Below are positions 52,411-60,674 of a stretch of DNA of 64,000 nucleotides, in pieces. The notes below the pieces were generated by a model, which saw only the letters and a program-made list of their open reading frames with translations, did no database searches and was not told the DNA's origin. This DNA is from Geobacter sp. DSM 9736 (GTDB lineage: Bacteria > Desulfobacterota > Desulfuromonadia > Geobacterales > Geobacteraceae), in NCBI RefSeq assembly GCF_900187405.1, contig NZ_LT896716.1, positions 3,782,753-3,846,752 on the forward strand, read 5' to 3'. A program made the position numbers and the translations under genes. Each line of letters opens with the position of its first letter. Within the stretch, counting starts at the first letter, position 1.

Positions 52411-54510
52411 GTGGCACAGGTGGTTTTTTCCAGCTGGGGTAGGAATATTGTCGACAACCGGAAGGGGGGCGGGCAGGATGCCCAATTCCGACTGCCTACC
52501 ACTTATGATGGCGACCGCCCTCTTGCTGCATTCATAGGGTGGGACGGCATCATTCTTTATGACGAGAAGGTTGATGTTCCGCAGATGGTCGCCGAGTATA
52601 TGAAGCGTGTGCAGACGATGTACTGCTGCGGCAAGTGCACACCGGGTAAAAAGGGTACCCGCGTTCTCATGGACGTTCTTGCCGACATCATCGGCGGCAG
52701 GGGAAATGAAAGGTTGTTCGATACCATAGCCGACCTTTTCGAGCTGCTGAAGGGTTGCAAGTGCACCCTGTGCCAGAGTTCCACTGTCCCGGTTATGGAC
52801 GCCATCACTCATTTTCGCGACGACTTTCTAACCTATATGAACGGTTCGCGACCGGCGAGTGCTGGAACTCACCGCTTCGTCGAAAAGCTGACGGCTCCCT
52901 GTACCGACAAATGCCCTGCACACATCGACATACCCTCCTACATTGAGGCGATAAAGGAGTATGAATTCGGATTCTCTCTCGCGGCAGTTCGTGCAGCAAT
53001 GCCGCTTCCTTCCGTCTGCGGCCGGGTTTGCCCTCATCCCTGCGAGACTGCCTGTCGCCGAAAGAACGTGGATGAGTCAATCAATATCATGGTCCTGAAG
53101 CGGTCGGCTTCCGACTACGAATGGCAGCATGAGAATTCACCTCCGATGATTCCCGGGGCGCCAAATGAAGCGGGTGAGGTGTCTGAAGATTTCGACTTTG
53201 CGTATTACCGAAAGCATCTGCCGGCACAGCCCAAGCCGCGGAAAAATAAGACTGTGGCTATTGTCGGCGCAGGACCAGCAGGTCTTGCCGCAGCCTATTA
53301 CCTGGCGCTGGAAGGCTACCCCTGCACGATTTATGAAGCTCTTCCGGAGGGCTTCGGCGGTGGCATGATCGCCGTGGGCATTCCTCCCTACCGCCAGCCG
53401 CGCCATCTTCTTCAGCGTGATATCGATATAATCGCGGCGCTGGGCGTCACCATCATCTATAACACCCGCGTTGGCAAGGATATCTCACTGGCAGAGCTCA
53501 AGGAAAAGTACGATGCGGTTTTCCTGGCGCCTGGAGCCCATCGGTCTAAGCCGATGGGAGTCGAAGGAGAGGATAAAGGATACAAAGGCTTCCTCAAAGG
53601 GGGTATCGACTTCCTTCGCGAAGCATACATGGGGAAGGATACCGGGATGGGCAAGAAAGTCGTCGTCGTCGGCGGCGGCAACACTGCCATTGACTGCGTC
53701 CGCGTTGCCCTCCGGGAAGGGGCGGAGGAGTCGACGCTGCTCTATCGCCGGTCTCGGAAGGAGATGCCTGCCGATGTCTGGGAGGTGGATGGCGCCGATG
53801 AGGAAGGCGTAAAGTTTGAGTTCCAGGTTCTTCCGACAAGGATCATCGTTAACGAGAGTGAGCAGGTGACCGGCGTTGAATGCGTGCGGATGGCACTTGG
53901 AGAGCCTGATGCCTCCGGCCGCCGCCGCCCCGAGCCGGTCCCCGGGAGCGAATTCGTCGTAGAGTGTGATACGGTAATTCCGGCAATTGGTCAGGATCCC
54001 GATCTTTCCTTCATCCCTTCCGATCTCGGCATCGACATCACAAAGTGGAATACCGTAGTGACAAAGTACGTGCCTTACAAAGATGCTGCCGGTAAGGATC
54101 TGAAAGATGGTATGGGCAATTTTCAGACCCGTACACTTATTACCGACCATGAAGGAATCTTCGCCGGCGGTGACGCCGAAATCGGCCCGCTTACCGTCGT
54201 GGCCTGTGTCGGCAGCGGTCATCGTGCAGCAAAAGTTATCCAGCGTTGGCTCGAAGAGGGAAAAGCCTATCTGGTCGACGACGAGTATATGGAAGACATT
54301 CTCAATTATATGGGAGTGTACGACAAGAACGAGAAGGTGCAGTGGCTCGACTCAGCCCATCGGGAGCATCAGGCGGAGATCCACGGCAAGGAGCGGGCAA
54401 GCTACAAGAACTACTGCGAGGTCGAACTCGGCTTCACCAACAGCCAGGCGGTCCGCGAGGCCGAACGGTGTCTGCGCTGTTATCGCGTTGCAATGGTTGC
54501 AGTTGCCTGA
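52411..54510 (+). CDS. sfrB: SfrB: NADPH-oxidising small subunit of the soluble Fe(III)-reductase-type complex
   Basis: A 699-residue flavoprotein. The GTG start follows CGGAGGCTGAA. Residues about 65-125 are a NuoF-like 4Fe-4S domain (CCGKCTPGKKGTRVL; CKCTLCQSS). Next is a GltD-type part: two 4Fe-4S motifs (CTDKCPAHIDIPSYI; CGRVCPHPCETACRRKNVDE), FAD-binding VAIVGAGPAGLAAAYYLALE (about 285-304), NAD(P)-binding VVVVGGGNTAIDCVRVALRE (about 415-434) and a final FAD motif GIFAGGDAEIGPLTVV. Size and neighbour match SfrB of Geobacter, which with SfrA oxidises NADPH; it was described as a cytoplasmic Fe(III) reductase and probably serves NADPH/ferredoxin or quinone balance during acetate use. Confidence 0.92.
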   Translation: MAQVVFSSWGRNIVDNRKGGGQDAQFRLPTTYDGDRPLAAFIGWDGIILYDEKVDVPQMVAEYMKRVQTMYCCGKCTPGKKGTRVLMDVLADIIGGRGNERLFDTIADLFELLKGCKCTLCQSSTVPVMDAITHFRDDFLTYMNGSRPASAGTHRFVEKLTAPCTDKCPAHIDIPSYIEAIKEYEFGFSLAAVRAAMPLPSVCGRVCPHPCETACRRKNVDESINIMVLKRSASDYEWQHENSPPMIPGAPNEAGEVSEDFDFAYYRKHLPAQPKPRKNKTVAIVGAGPAGLAAAYYLALEGYPCTIYEALPEGFGGGMIAVGIPPYRQPRHLLQRDIDIIAALGVTIIYNTRVGKDISLAELKEKYDAVFLAPGAHRSKPMGVEGEDKGYKGFLKGGIDFLREAYMGKDTGMGKKVVVVGGGNTAIDCVRVALREGAEESTLLYRRSRKEMPADVWEVDGADEEGVKFEFQVLPTRIIVNESEQVTGVECVRMALGEPDASGRRRPEPVPGSEFVVECDTVIPAIGQDPDLSFIPSDLGIDITKWNTVVTKYVPYKDAAGKDLKDGMGNFQTRTLITDHEGIFAGGDAEIGPLTVVACVGSGHRAAKVIQRWLEEGKAYLVDDEYMEDILNYMGVYDKNEKVQWLDSAHREHQAEIHGKERASYKNYCEVELGFTNSQAVREAERCLRCYRVAMVAVA

Positions 54511-54556
54511 TCTACAGGCAATACATTCGGATCAGCCTGAACGCAAGGGGCAAGGG

Positions 54557-54585
54557 GGGCAGTCTCCTGCCCTTACCTTTTGTTT
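54557..54585 (+). terminator. Weak hairpin between sfrB and sfrA
   Basis: GGGCAG-tctc-CTGCCC (54557-54572) followed by TTACCTTTTG lies 47 bp after the sfrB stop. It may attenuate read-through into sfrA, set the subunit ratio, or merely stabilise the upstream message. Confidence 0.35.
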
Positions 54586-54608
54586 GAATATGATGAGGTG
54601 AAAATATT

Positions 54609-57089
54609 ATGGTCAGTCTCACAATCGACGGCAAAACGGCAACGGTAGCCGAAGGAACCACAATCCTCGACGCGGCCGCAACTGTCGGCATCACAATTCC
54701 CACACTGTGTTGGCTCCAAAAAGTTTCGCCGACCGGTGCGTGCCGCATATGCGCGGTGGAGATCGAGGGGATCGATCGTCCGGTTACAGCATGCAATACC
54801 CCGGTAAAGGAAGGGATAAACGTCACAACAGTATCGGAGAACCTCGATGCAGTTCGCCGCAAGGTCACCGAACTGCTGCTAGTGAACCATCCCCTCGACT
54901 GCCCGGTGTGTGACGCCGCTGGAGAGTGCGATCTGCAGGACACGTGCTACAACATGGAAGTAACAAAGCAAGAGTATTACACGGTTCTGGAACGCCGGAC
55001 AATTCGATATGACTGGCCACTCATCGAGAGCGACCCTAACCGATGCATTCTCTGCGAAAAATGCGTGAAGGTTGACCATGAAATCGTCGGGGCCGACGCG
55101 ATCGCAGTCACCAACTGCGGTGATGCCACCATCATCGAGACCGATGACGGTAAGGCACTCAAATGCGAATTCTGCGGAAATTGCGTAGCCGTATGCCCCA
55201 CCGGCACTCTCATCAGCAAGCCTTTCAAATTCAAGGGGCGTCCGTGGACTTACAACAAGGTAAGGAGTATCTGCGGGTTCTGTCCTGCGGGATGCCAGAT
55301 CGAATATCACGTCAAAGACGGTCGGATAGATCGTGTTACCAGTGACGATGCAACCACCTTCAACAGCGGCAACCTCTGCATCAACGGGCGTTTCGGCTAC
55401 AGCTACATCAATTCTACCGAGCGGCTGACTGCACCGCTCCTCAAGGCTCATGACAGGCAACTGGCGACCGATTGGGAGAAGGCGATGTCGTTTGCTGCGC
55501 GCAAACTACAGGAGATAGTGAAGGATAGCGGTCCTCAAGCCGTTGCCGGTATCGGGTCTCCCCGTCTTACAAACGAAGAGAGCTTTCTGTTCCAGAAGTT
55601 TATGACGACGGCTATCGGCACCGGTAACCTGGCTTCCGAGGTGTGTCAGGGTTATGGAGCCGCGGTTCGTGTACTTCAGGAGAAGCTTGGAATCAGCGGC
55701 GCCAGCGCCACCATAGACAAAATCGACGATGCAGAGGCTATCCTGGTCATCGGCACCGACCTCAACGCGGAAGCCACCGGGGTGGAGTACAGAGTCATCA
55801 AGGCTGCAACGAAGAATGATGCAAAGCTTATTCTGGCGAACATGCGCCCTGTGAAGCTGAAGAAGTTCGCCAACAAGCATCTCCAGTACCAGCCCGGCGG
55901 AGAACTTCCTCTTATCGGAGGTCTCATTAAAGCGGTTGTGGAACAAGGGGGCGAGGTCAACGGTCTTGACGCAGTCAAGCAAAGTGTTGCTTCCTCTTCG
56001 CTGTCTGAGCTTGCAGCCGCTGCGGGTGTTTTGGAAACCGATTTGAGAGAAGCCGCCCAGCTTGTCTCCGGTAAGAAAAGCGTCGCCATCATTTTCGGCT
56101 CTGACATTACCAAGAGTGCCGGTGCCGCCGAAAAGGTTGCAGCATTGGCGAATCTCGCCCTTGTGACCGGCGCTGTAGGTAAGGAAGCCGGGGGAGTATT
56201 CCCCATCGATGAAAAGAACAACGCTCAGGGTGTTCTTGATATGTCGGCCGCCTTGGGAGGTGGAAGTGGGAAAAGCATCGAGCAGCTAATAGAAGGGATA
56301 GAGCAGGGGGTTATAAAAGCTCTGTATGTCGTAGCTAGCGATCTGCTTGTTTCATTTCCCGACAGCGGCAAGATCAGAAAAGCTCTGGAAAAGCTGGATC
56401 TTCTCATTGTTCAGGATATTTTCCCCAGCGAGACGGTCAAGCTTGCAGATGTCGTCTTTGCAGGTTCTGCGGCCGCAGAAAAGGAAGGGACTTTTACAAC
56501 CATTGACAACAGGGTTCAGTCCCTCTCCAAGGCAGTTCGCCCCCCCGGCGATGCGCGATCCGATATTGAAATCCTCGCAGACCTGTACCGGAGGGTTTCC
56601 GGCACAGAACAATCGTCTGCTGCTTCGGATATCCTCTCGGAAATCAGTACCACCGTTCCGGGATACGCCACAGCTTGCGAAAGTGACGGCTGTTTCATCA
56701 AGAGTTCAAATTCCGGCGTTACGGCGTACTGTGGCCCGCTTGCATCCCTTTCCGACCGCCCGGTGGCGACTGCGCAGTACCCGTTGACCCTGCTTGCGGG
56801 ATCCATTCTCTACCATAACGGCACTACATCCACGTGGTCCGAGAATAATCTGGCAGTTGCCCCTCAAGGTTATGTCGAGCTCTCCGCTACCGATGCTTCA
56901 GCTCTCGGTATCGGGGAAGGTAGCGCAGTGAAGGTTTCCTCTGCTGTAGGAAGCATAACCGCGCCGGCACGCGTTAACGGTCTGCTTCAGCCGGGGCTTG
57001 TATTCGCGCCCATCCATTTCAGGGACGTGAATGTGAATGCTTTGCTGGAAAATGGTAACATGACGGCAGTCAAGGTGGAGAAGGCCTGA
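54609..57089 (+). CDS. sfrA: SfrA: NuoG/formate-dehydrogenase-like large subunit of the soluble Fe(III)-reductase-type complex
   Basis: An 826-residue iron-sulfur protein. N-terminal 2Fe-2S ferredoxin domain (CWLQKVSPTGACRICAVE ... ACNTPV); the His-Cys 4Fe-4S motif HPLDCPVCDAAGECDLQD (about 97-114); two 4Fe-4S motifs (CILCEKCVKVDHE; CEFCGNCVAVCPTGTL, about 145-202); then the molybdopterin-oxidoreductase fold with its own cluster CGFCPAGCQIEYHV (about 220-233) and a C-terminal dinucleotide-binding-like domain (LSATDASALGIGEGSAVKVS). No catalytic Cys/SeCys of formate dehydrogenases is evident, as in NuoG. It partners SfrB, 98 bp upstream. Confidence 0.92.
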   Translation: MVSLTIDGKTATVAEGTTILDAAATVGITIPTLCWLQKVSPTGACRICAVEIEGIDRPVTACNTPVKEGINVTTVSENLDAVRRKVTELLLVNHPLDCPVCDAAGECDLQDTCYNMEVTKQEYYTVLERRTIRYDWPLIESDPNRCILCEKCVKVDHEIVGADAIAVTNCGDATIIETDDGKALKCEFCGNCVAVCPTGTLISKPFKFKGRPWTYNKVRSICGFCPAGCQIEYHVKDGRIDRVTSDDATTFNSGNLCINGRFGYSYINSTERLTAPLLKAHDRQLATDWEKAMSFAARKLQEIVKDSGPQAVAGIGSPRLTNEESFLFQKFMTTAIGTGNLASEVCQGYGAAVRVLQEKLGISGASATIDKIDDAEAILVIGTDLNAEATGVEYRVIKAATKNDAKLILANMRPVKLKKFANKHLQYQPGGELPLIGGLIKAVVEQGGEVNGLDAVKQSVASSSLSELAAAAGVLETDLREAAQLVSGKKSVAIIFGSDITKSAGAAEKVAALANLALVTGAVGKEAGGVFPIDEKNNAQGVLDMSAALGGGSGKSIEQLIEGIEQGVIKALYVVASDLLVSFPDSGKIRKALEKLDLLIVQDIFPSETVKLADVVFAGSAAAEKEGTFTTIDNRVQSLSKAVRPPGDARSDIEILADLYRRVSGTEQSSAASDILSEISTTVPGYATACESDGCFIKSSNSGVTAYCGPLASLSDRPVATAQYPLTLLAGSILYHNGTTSTWSENNLAVAPQGYVELSATDASALGIGEGSAVKVSSAVGSITAPARVNGLLQPGLVFAPIHFRDVNVNALLENGNMTAVKVEKA

Positions 57090-57117
57090 TCTGCCGAAGA
57101 CTGCAATTGTTGCACGG

Positions 57118-57150
57118 AGCCCCGGGGTATACCGGGGCTTTTTCTATTTT
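57118..57150 (+). terminator. Rho-independent terminator after sfrA
   Basis: AGCCCCGG-ggtata-CCGGGGCT followed by TTTTCTATTTT, 29 bp after the sfrA stop. Its T-tract reaches the stop codon of the convergent thiamine-binding-type gene. Confidence 0.9.
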
Positions 57151-57457
57151 ATTGCTCTCCCTCCAGCTTCCGCTCCACCGCACGTACTTTTCCCGCCATA
57201 GTGTGTTGTTTATCCCGCCGGTCATCGATTTTGATCAAGGTTGAAACCCGGATTGCTCCCGCTGCAAAGGTAGCTTCCTGCATCTCCCTGATGAGCCCGA
57301 AGATCTGATCGAGCTCCCCTTCGAGTATGGTTCCCATAGGAGTAAGCTGGTGAGGAATTCCTGACTTCCGGACTATTTTCAGGCATCCAGCCACATACTG
57401 TGATACGCCTGTTGTGTCGGTGCCGAGAGGAGTGATACTAACTTCTACGATAGCCAT
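57149..57457 (-). CDS. Thiamine-binding (YqgV/MTH1187, DUF77) family protein
   Basis: A 102-residue ferredoxin-fold protein. Start 57457 (MAIVEVSITPLGTDTTGVSQ) has GGAGGTTGGC upstream. VSITPLGT, HQLTPMGTILEGE and AIRVSTLIKIDDRRDK are family signatures. Members bind thiamine or precursors and are thought to form tetramers. No thiamine gene lies nearby. Confidence 0.88.
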   Translation of the reverse strand: MAIVEVSITPLGTDTTGVSQYVAGCLKIVRKSGIPHQLTPMGTILEGELDQIFGLIREMQEATFAAGAIRVSTLIKIDDRRDKQHTMAGKVRAVERKLEGEQ

Positions 57458-57615
57458 GCCAACCTCCATTTCTTGTACGGATTCTCAATCGTGTTGCGTG
57501 TTCAAATCGGAAGATCCGGAAGAATCGAATACATATCGATCAATATATATCATCTTTGTGATGCGTTGATTGGAAAATCGTGTATACTTTAGCGGTCCAC
57601 TTTGGGGAGGGCTGC

Positions 57616-57810
57616 ATGCTGATCCGTGTCCTTTATGATGATGGCTCCTTCGGAATGGTCGACGGTATTGAACTTGACCGCCTGATCTTTAATGGCGGCG
57701 TAACTGCATTCCGACGCTCACAGGGATGGGTCAGGGTAGGGCACGATCCTGTAAGGCAGGGACGCCATGACCGGCGCAGGCGAGACGTAATCATCAATAC
57801 ATACGTGTAA
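57616..57810 (+). CDS. Small conserved protein of Geobacter type, unknown function
   Basis: A 64-residue protein. Start 57616 (MLIRVLYDDGSFGMVDGIEL) follows GGGGAGGGCTGC. The body, DRLIFNGGVTAFRRSQGWVRVGHDPVR, is a pattern I know from many short Geobacter proteins, typically with a basic C-terminal tail as here (RQGRHDRRRRD). It may be a small regulatory or signalling module; no function is established. Confidence 0.7.
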   Translation: MLIRVLYDDGSFGMVDGIELDRLIFNGGVTAFRRSQGWVRVGHDPVRQGRHDRRRRDVIINTYV

Positions 57811-57904
57811 CAGGTAGCATGTATTAAAAATACGAAAGCACTTATCCATTTACAGGCTTCAGTCGGGTTGCTGTTCCCCAGCAACTTGTTGCAGGAGTTT
57901 TCAG

Positions 57905-58339
57905 ATGCATCGTGATGTTAAGGCAAAACTCGAAATTTCCCTCCTTTACGCGGAGGATGAAGCAGTAACACGGGCAGTGTTCTGCGAAGTTCTGTCTACA
58001 AAGGTAAGAACCGTTTACCAAGCGGCCAACGGCAAAGAAGGTCTCGAAATCTTCCGGCAGTTCCGACCCGATGTCGTCATGGTAGATATAAACATGCCGG
58101 GAATGAACGGACTGGGGATGGCTGCGGCGATCAAGGCCATTGCCCCTGCGACTCCGATCATCATAGTCAGCGGCGACATCAAACGCGACGCTCTTTTGCA
58201 GATGGAGCAGATGCAACTTCATTGCATTAGGAAGCCTATCAGGATACTTCCCCTCCTCGATCTTCTTGCGAAGCTGACCACAAATCGTTGTGGGGCTGAC
58301 GTTGCCCTGCAGCGCCACAACCAAGTAAAACCTGCCTAA
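57905..58339 (+). CDS. Single-domain response regulator
   Basis: A 144-residue receiver (CheY-like) domain. Acidic pair in YAEDEAVTR (about 17-19), phospho-acceptor Asp in VVMVDINMPGMNG (about 62), Ser in IIIVSGD (about 89) and conserved Lys in CIRKPI (about 111) are all present. There is no output domain, and no histidine kinase is adjacent, so it is an orphan regulator. Confidence 0.9.
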   Translation: MHRDVKAKLEISLLYAEDEAVTRAVFCEVLSTKVRTVYQAANGKEGLEIFRQFRPDVVMVDINMPGMNGLGMAAAIKAIAPATPIIIVSGDIKRDALLQMEQMQLHCIRKPIRILPLLDLLAKLTTNRCGADVALQRHNQVKPA

Positions 58340-58372
58340 TTTCCAAAACTTTCCGCGCCACACATCCTTGGT

Positions 58373-58401
58373 TTGAAATTCATTTTCAATGTTGATATAA
58401 T
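58373..58401 (+). promoter_or_regulatory. Sigma-70 promoter of the Hsp20 gene
   Basis: TTGAAA (58373-58378), 17-bp spacer, TATAAT (58396-58401), ending 43 bp before the ATG at 58445. No CIRCE element was seen, so heat induction, if any, uses another route. Confidence 0.6.
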
Positions 58402-58444
58402 TCATTCAAAGGTGAATTTGGTGACAGAAAGGAGGGTATGCCGG

Positions 58445-58969
58445 ATGAGAACTCACTGCGAACGGGATGGCAGAGGCCCTAAGGGGGCTGCAAAGGTATC
58501 GGTAACAGGAATCATTCATCCAAAGCCGAACAGCAGCCTTACGACAGCTTTCGAAGAAATGGAGAAGCTGGTAGAGGAAACCCTTCATATGCCTGTTTTG
58601 GGCTGGCACCGCATGCCGTTGCAGAGGTTCTTCGAGGACGGTCCGGGAGAGTACGTCCCTGATCTTGACGTATATGATGAGGGGTCTGAAATAGTCGTGA
58701 AAGTCGATCTCCCTGGAATGAAGCGAGAGGAAATAGATGTTCAGCTTATCGATGGCACTCTGGTTATTTCGGGGGAAAAGAAGGGGGAGGACCGGTGCGT
58801 GCGAAGGGAGTACCTGCGTATGGAGAGGCGAAACGGGAATTTTCGACGTTCTCTTCGGCTGCCTGACTCGATTGATGGACAGCACGTTTCGGCATCTCTT
58901 AAAGATGGTGTATTGGAGGTACGTGTTCCCAAAGTTTACGCTACCGTTCTACGGGTCGACATAAGATAG
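58445..58969 (+). CDS. Small heat-shock protein (Hsp20/alpha-crystallin family)
   Basis: A 174-residue chaperone. Start 58445 lies 9 nt after GGAGG. The alpha-crystallin domain occupies about 75-165: YVPDLDVYDEGSEIVVKVDL, PGMKREEIDVQL, GTLVISGEKK, and the C-terminal LKDGVLEVRVPK. A flexible N-terminal arm precedes it. It holds unfolding proteins in a refoldable state. Confidence 0.92.
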   Translation: MRTHCERDGRGPKGAAKVSVTGIIHPKPNSSLTTAFEEMEKLVEETLHMPVLGWHRMPLQRFFEDGPGEYVPDLDVYDEGSEIVVKVDLPGMKREEIDVQLIDGTLVISGEKKGEDRCVRREYLRMERRNGNFRRSLRLPDSIDGQHVSASLKDGVLEVRVPKVYATVLRVDIR

Positions 58970-58990
58970 TCGTGCCACTGCAGCACACTT

Positions 58991-59020
58991 AGGAGAGGTC
59001 CTTGCGGTCTCTCCTTTTTG
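58991..59020 (+). terminator. Rho-independent terminator after the Hsp20 gene
   Basis: AGGAGAG, 11-nt loop, CTCTCCT, followed by TTTTG, 21 bp after the stop. Confidence 0.8.
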
Positions 59021-59045
59021 TAATCATGCTGTTCAGGGGGGCCAG

Positions 59046-59144
59046 CTAGGGCGCAGGAACGGCATGCCACCAGAAGATCCCTATTATCGCAAGAATGATG
59101 ATGACTATTAATAAGGCGATGGTCCAACCAGTCTGTCGTTCCAT
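59046..59144 (-). CDS. 32-residue single-pass membrane protein
   Basis: A short gene: ATG 59144, with AGGAGGACGTC just upstream, encodes MERQTGWTIALLIVIIILAI (first 20 residues) and ends in a Trp-Trp-His-Ala-Val-Pro-Ala-Pro tail before TAG. Residues 8-24 are an uninterrupted hydrophobic helix. The excellent ribosome site and clean helix make it likely real. Similar tiny membrane proteins often modulate larger membrane complexes; function unknown. Confidence 0.65.
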   Translation of the reverse strand: MERQTGWTIALLIVIIILAIIGIFWWHAVPAP

Positions 59145-59307
59145 GACGTCCTCCTGAACTCACCATAAAAATATTTAATTGTATGATACCTGCTGATCCC
59201 TGGTTGTCAATCTGCTCCGACTGCTCCTGATTTCCATGGTGTGGGTTGACAGCCGTTTCAGTCCCTGAATACTTTAAGGTAGGCAGTATTGCCAAGTGGG
59301 AGGTGAT

Positions 59308-59604
59308 ATGGTCTTAAGAGCGTTGGGCATGTCATTTATGGTCTGCCTGATGTCGGTTGCTTCTGCTATTGGGGTGACCGATTCGCCGCAGTCCCGGGAG
59401 CCATCGGAGCGTCAAGGAGAGGAGAGTACGCGCGAGAGAGAGGAGGCATGCGAGTGCTGCATGAAGTGCATGGCGGCATCACGCGCTGTGCGCGGAAAAG
59501 AGGAGGGACCTCCCCTTAAGGACGGATGCCGTGATTGTTGTCGCAAGTGCGGCACGACAGACCTACCGTCTCAGAAGAGTATGCCGCCGGAGATAATCAA
59601 ATAG
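59308..59604 (+). CDS. Small exported Cys-rich protein
   Basis: A 98-residue protein. Start 59308 follows GGGAGGTGAT. A signal peptide (MVLRALGMSFMVCLMSVASA) precedes an acidic Glu/Arg-rich linker, then two Cys clusters: CECCMKC (about 48-54) and CRDCCRKC (about 74-81). The eight Cys in a repeated C-x(1-2)-C-C-x-x-C pattern suggest metal binding or disulphide bonding in the periplasm. I recognise no family. Confidence 0.65.
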   Translation: MVLRALGMSFMVCLMSVASAIGVTDSPQSREPSERQGEESTREREEACECCMKCMAASRAVRGKEEGPPLKDGCRDCCRKCGTTDLPSQKSMPPEIIK

Positions 59605-59609
59605 GAGTG

Positions 59610-59741
59610 TTACCGCAATATTTTCTGATTATTCTTTCGCCGGGAAAGGATCGTCCAGTTTTTGGGCCATTTCTTCTGGTCCGATTCGAGGGCTAGGGCT
59701 TCTTCTTCGGTGAGTACTATCTTAAACCGCTTCCGATTCAT
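59610..59741 (-). CDS. Small basic protein of unknown function
   Basis: A 43-residue protein from ATG 59741 with GGGAG upstream: MNRKRFKIVLTEEEALALES, then a Lys/Trp-rich end (KKWPKNWTILSRRK). It is predicted helical and cytoplasmic. No family was recognised; gene status is uncertain because of its size. Confidence 0.45.
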   Translation of the reverse strand: MNRKRFKIVLTEEEALALESDQKKWPKNWTILSRRKNNQKILR

Positions 59742-59969
59742 GCTCGATACTCCCTTCATCGTCTGGACTTGGCTATATAAGCAGTACATCGACAAAATCT
59801 CCTGCGCGCTTTAGAAATATTCAGATGGACTCATCCCTGGCTTTTAGTACAAGCACCGGTATCTCTCTATCTGCCGCCGCTATTCCGGCAATGCGGGGAG
59901 GGGGGACGGGGGGAAAGAGCGCATGGTTGAACGGTAGCTTCAACACCGACTTCAAGAGAGGGGGGCGGC

Positions 59970-60581
59970 ATGCCGCTACACAGGTATATTCAGGCTTTTG
60001 CACTCTTTTTAATCTCCGCCGCGAATCCGGCATATGCCGACCTGGCGACTGAGGTTTTCAAGGAACTGAATCTTGCCCGTACCGCCCCAGTCGAATATGC
60101 ACAATTCATCGAAAAGTTCCGACGCAGTTTCCACGGAAAACGATACAAGTTGAACGGCGGGACATATGTTGCGACTGAGGAGGGAACCGCAGCTGTTGAC
60201 GAGGCGTCCCGGTTTCTGAAACGCCAAGATCCCCTTCCTGCTCTGTTCTGGTCCGACGGGCTAGCCAGGGCAGCGGCAGACCTGGTACGGGAGCAGTCCG
60301 GGAGTGGCAGCACAGGGCATGGAAGCAGGGGAGGTTTTCGCAGTCGCATTGAACGGCATGGGGACTGGACCGGGTATATAGGTGAAAATGTGGGCTACGG
60401 CCCGGACACGGCCCGGCTGATGGTCATGCAGCTCATAATAGACGATGGAGTCCCCGCCCGCGGACACCGACGCAACATCTTTAAGAGGGAATTCCGTGCC
60501 GCAGGTGTTGCCTGTGGTACGCACCCACAGTTCCGCACGATGTGCGCCATGGACTTCGCCACCGGATTCAGTAGCCGTTGA
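59970..60581 (+). CDS. Exported CAP/SCP-domain protein
   Basis: A 203-residue exported protein preceded by GAGGGGGGCGGC. The signal peptide ends near NPAYA/DL. The CAP domain (about 27-200) shows FKELNLARTAPVEYA, HGSRGG (His), YIGENVGYG (Glu) and GHRRNIF (His), the canonical cavity residues. CAP proteins are secreted, often metal- or lipid-binding; the bacterial role is little understood. Confidence 0.87.
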   Translation: MPLHRYIQAFALFLISAANPAYADLATEVFKELNLARTAPVEYAQFIEKFRRSFHGKRYKLNGGTYVATEEGTAAVDEASRFLKRQDPLPALFWSDGLARAAADLVREQSGSGSTGHGSRGGFRSRIERHGDWTGYIGENVGYGPDTARLMVMQLIIDDGVPARGHRRNIFKREFRAAGVACGTHPQFRTMCAMDFATGFSSR

Positions 60582-60674
60582 CAAACCGCTGCTGCACCAT
60601 ACACTAAAAATAATGCCTGATGGCGTTATGCCCATCCAACCTGTGCTGCGGACGAACCGAACTAAGGGGGCGCG

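Noticed and set aside
53485-54222. 245-codon minus-strand frame opposite sfrB
   Set aside because: It is fully antisense to conserved flavoprotein motifs.
59825-60052. Overlapping small frames upstream of the CAP-domain gene
   Set aside because: Neither strand shows a ribosome site or a recognisable domain, and the CAP gene start at 59970 explains the coding part.
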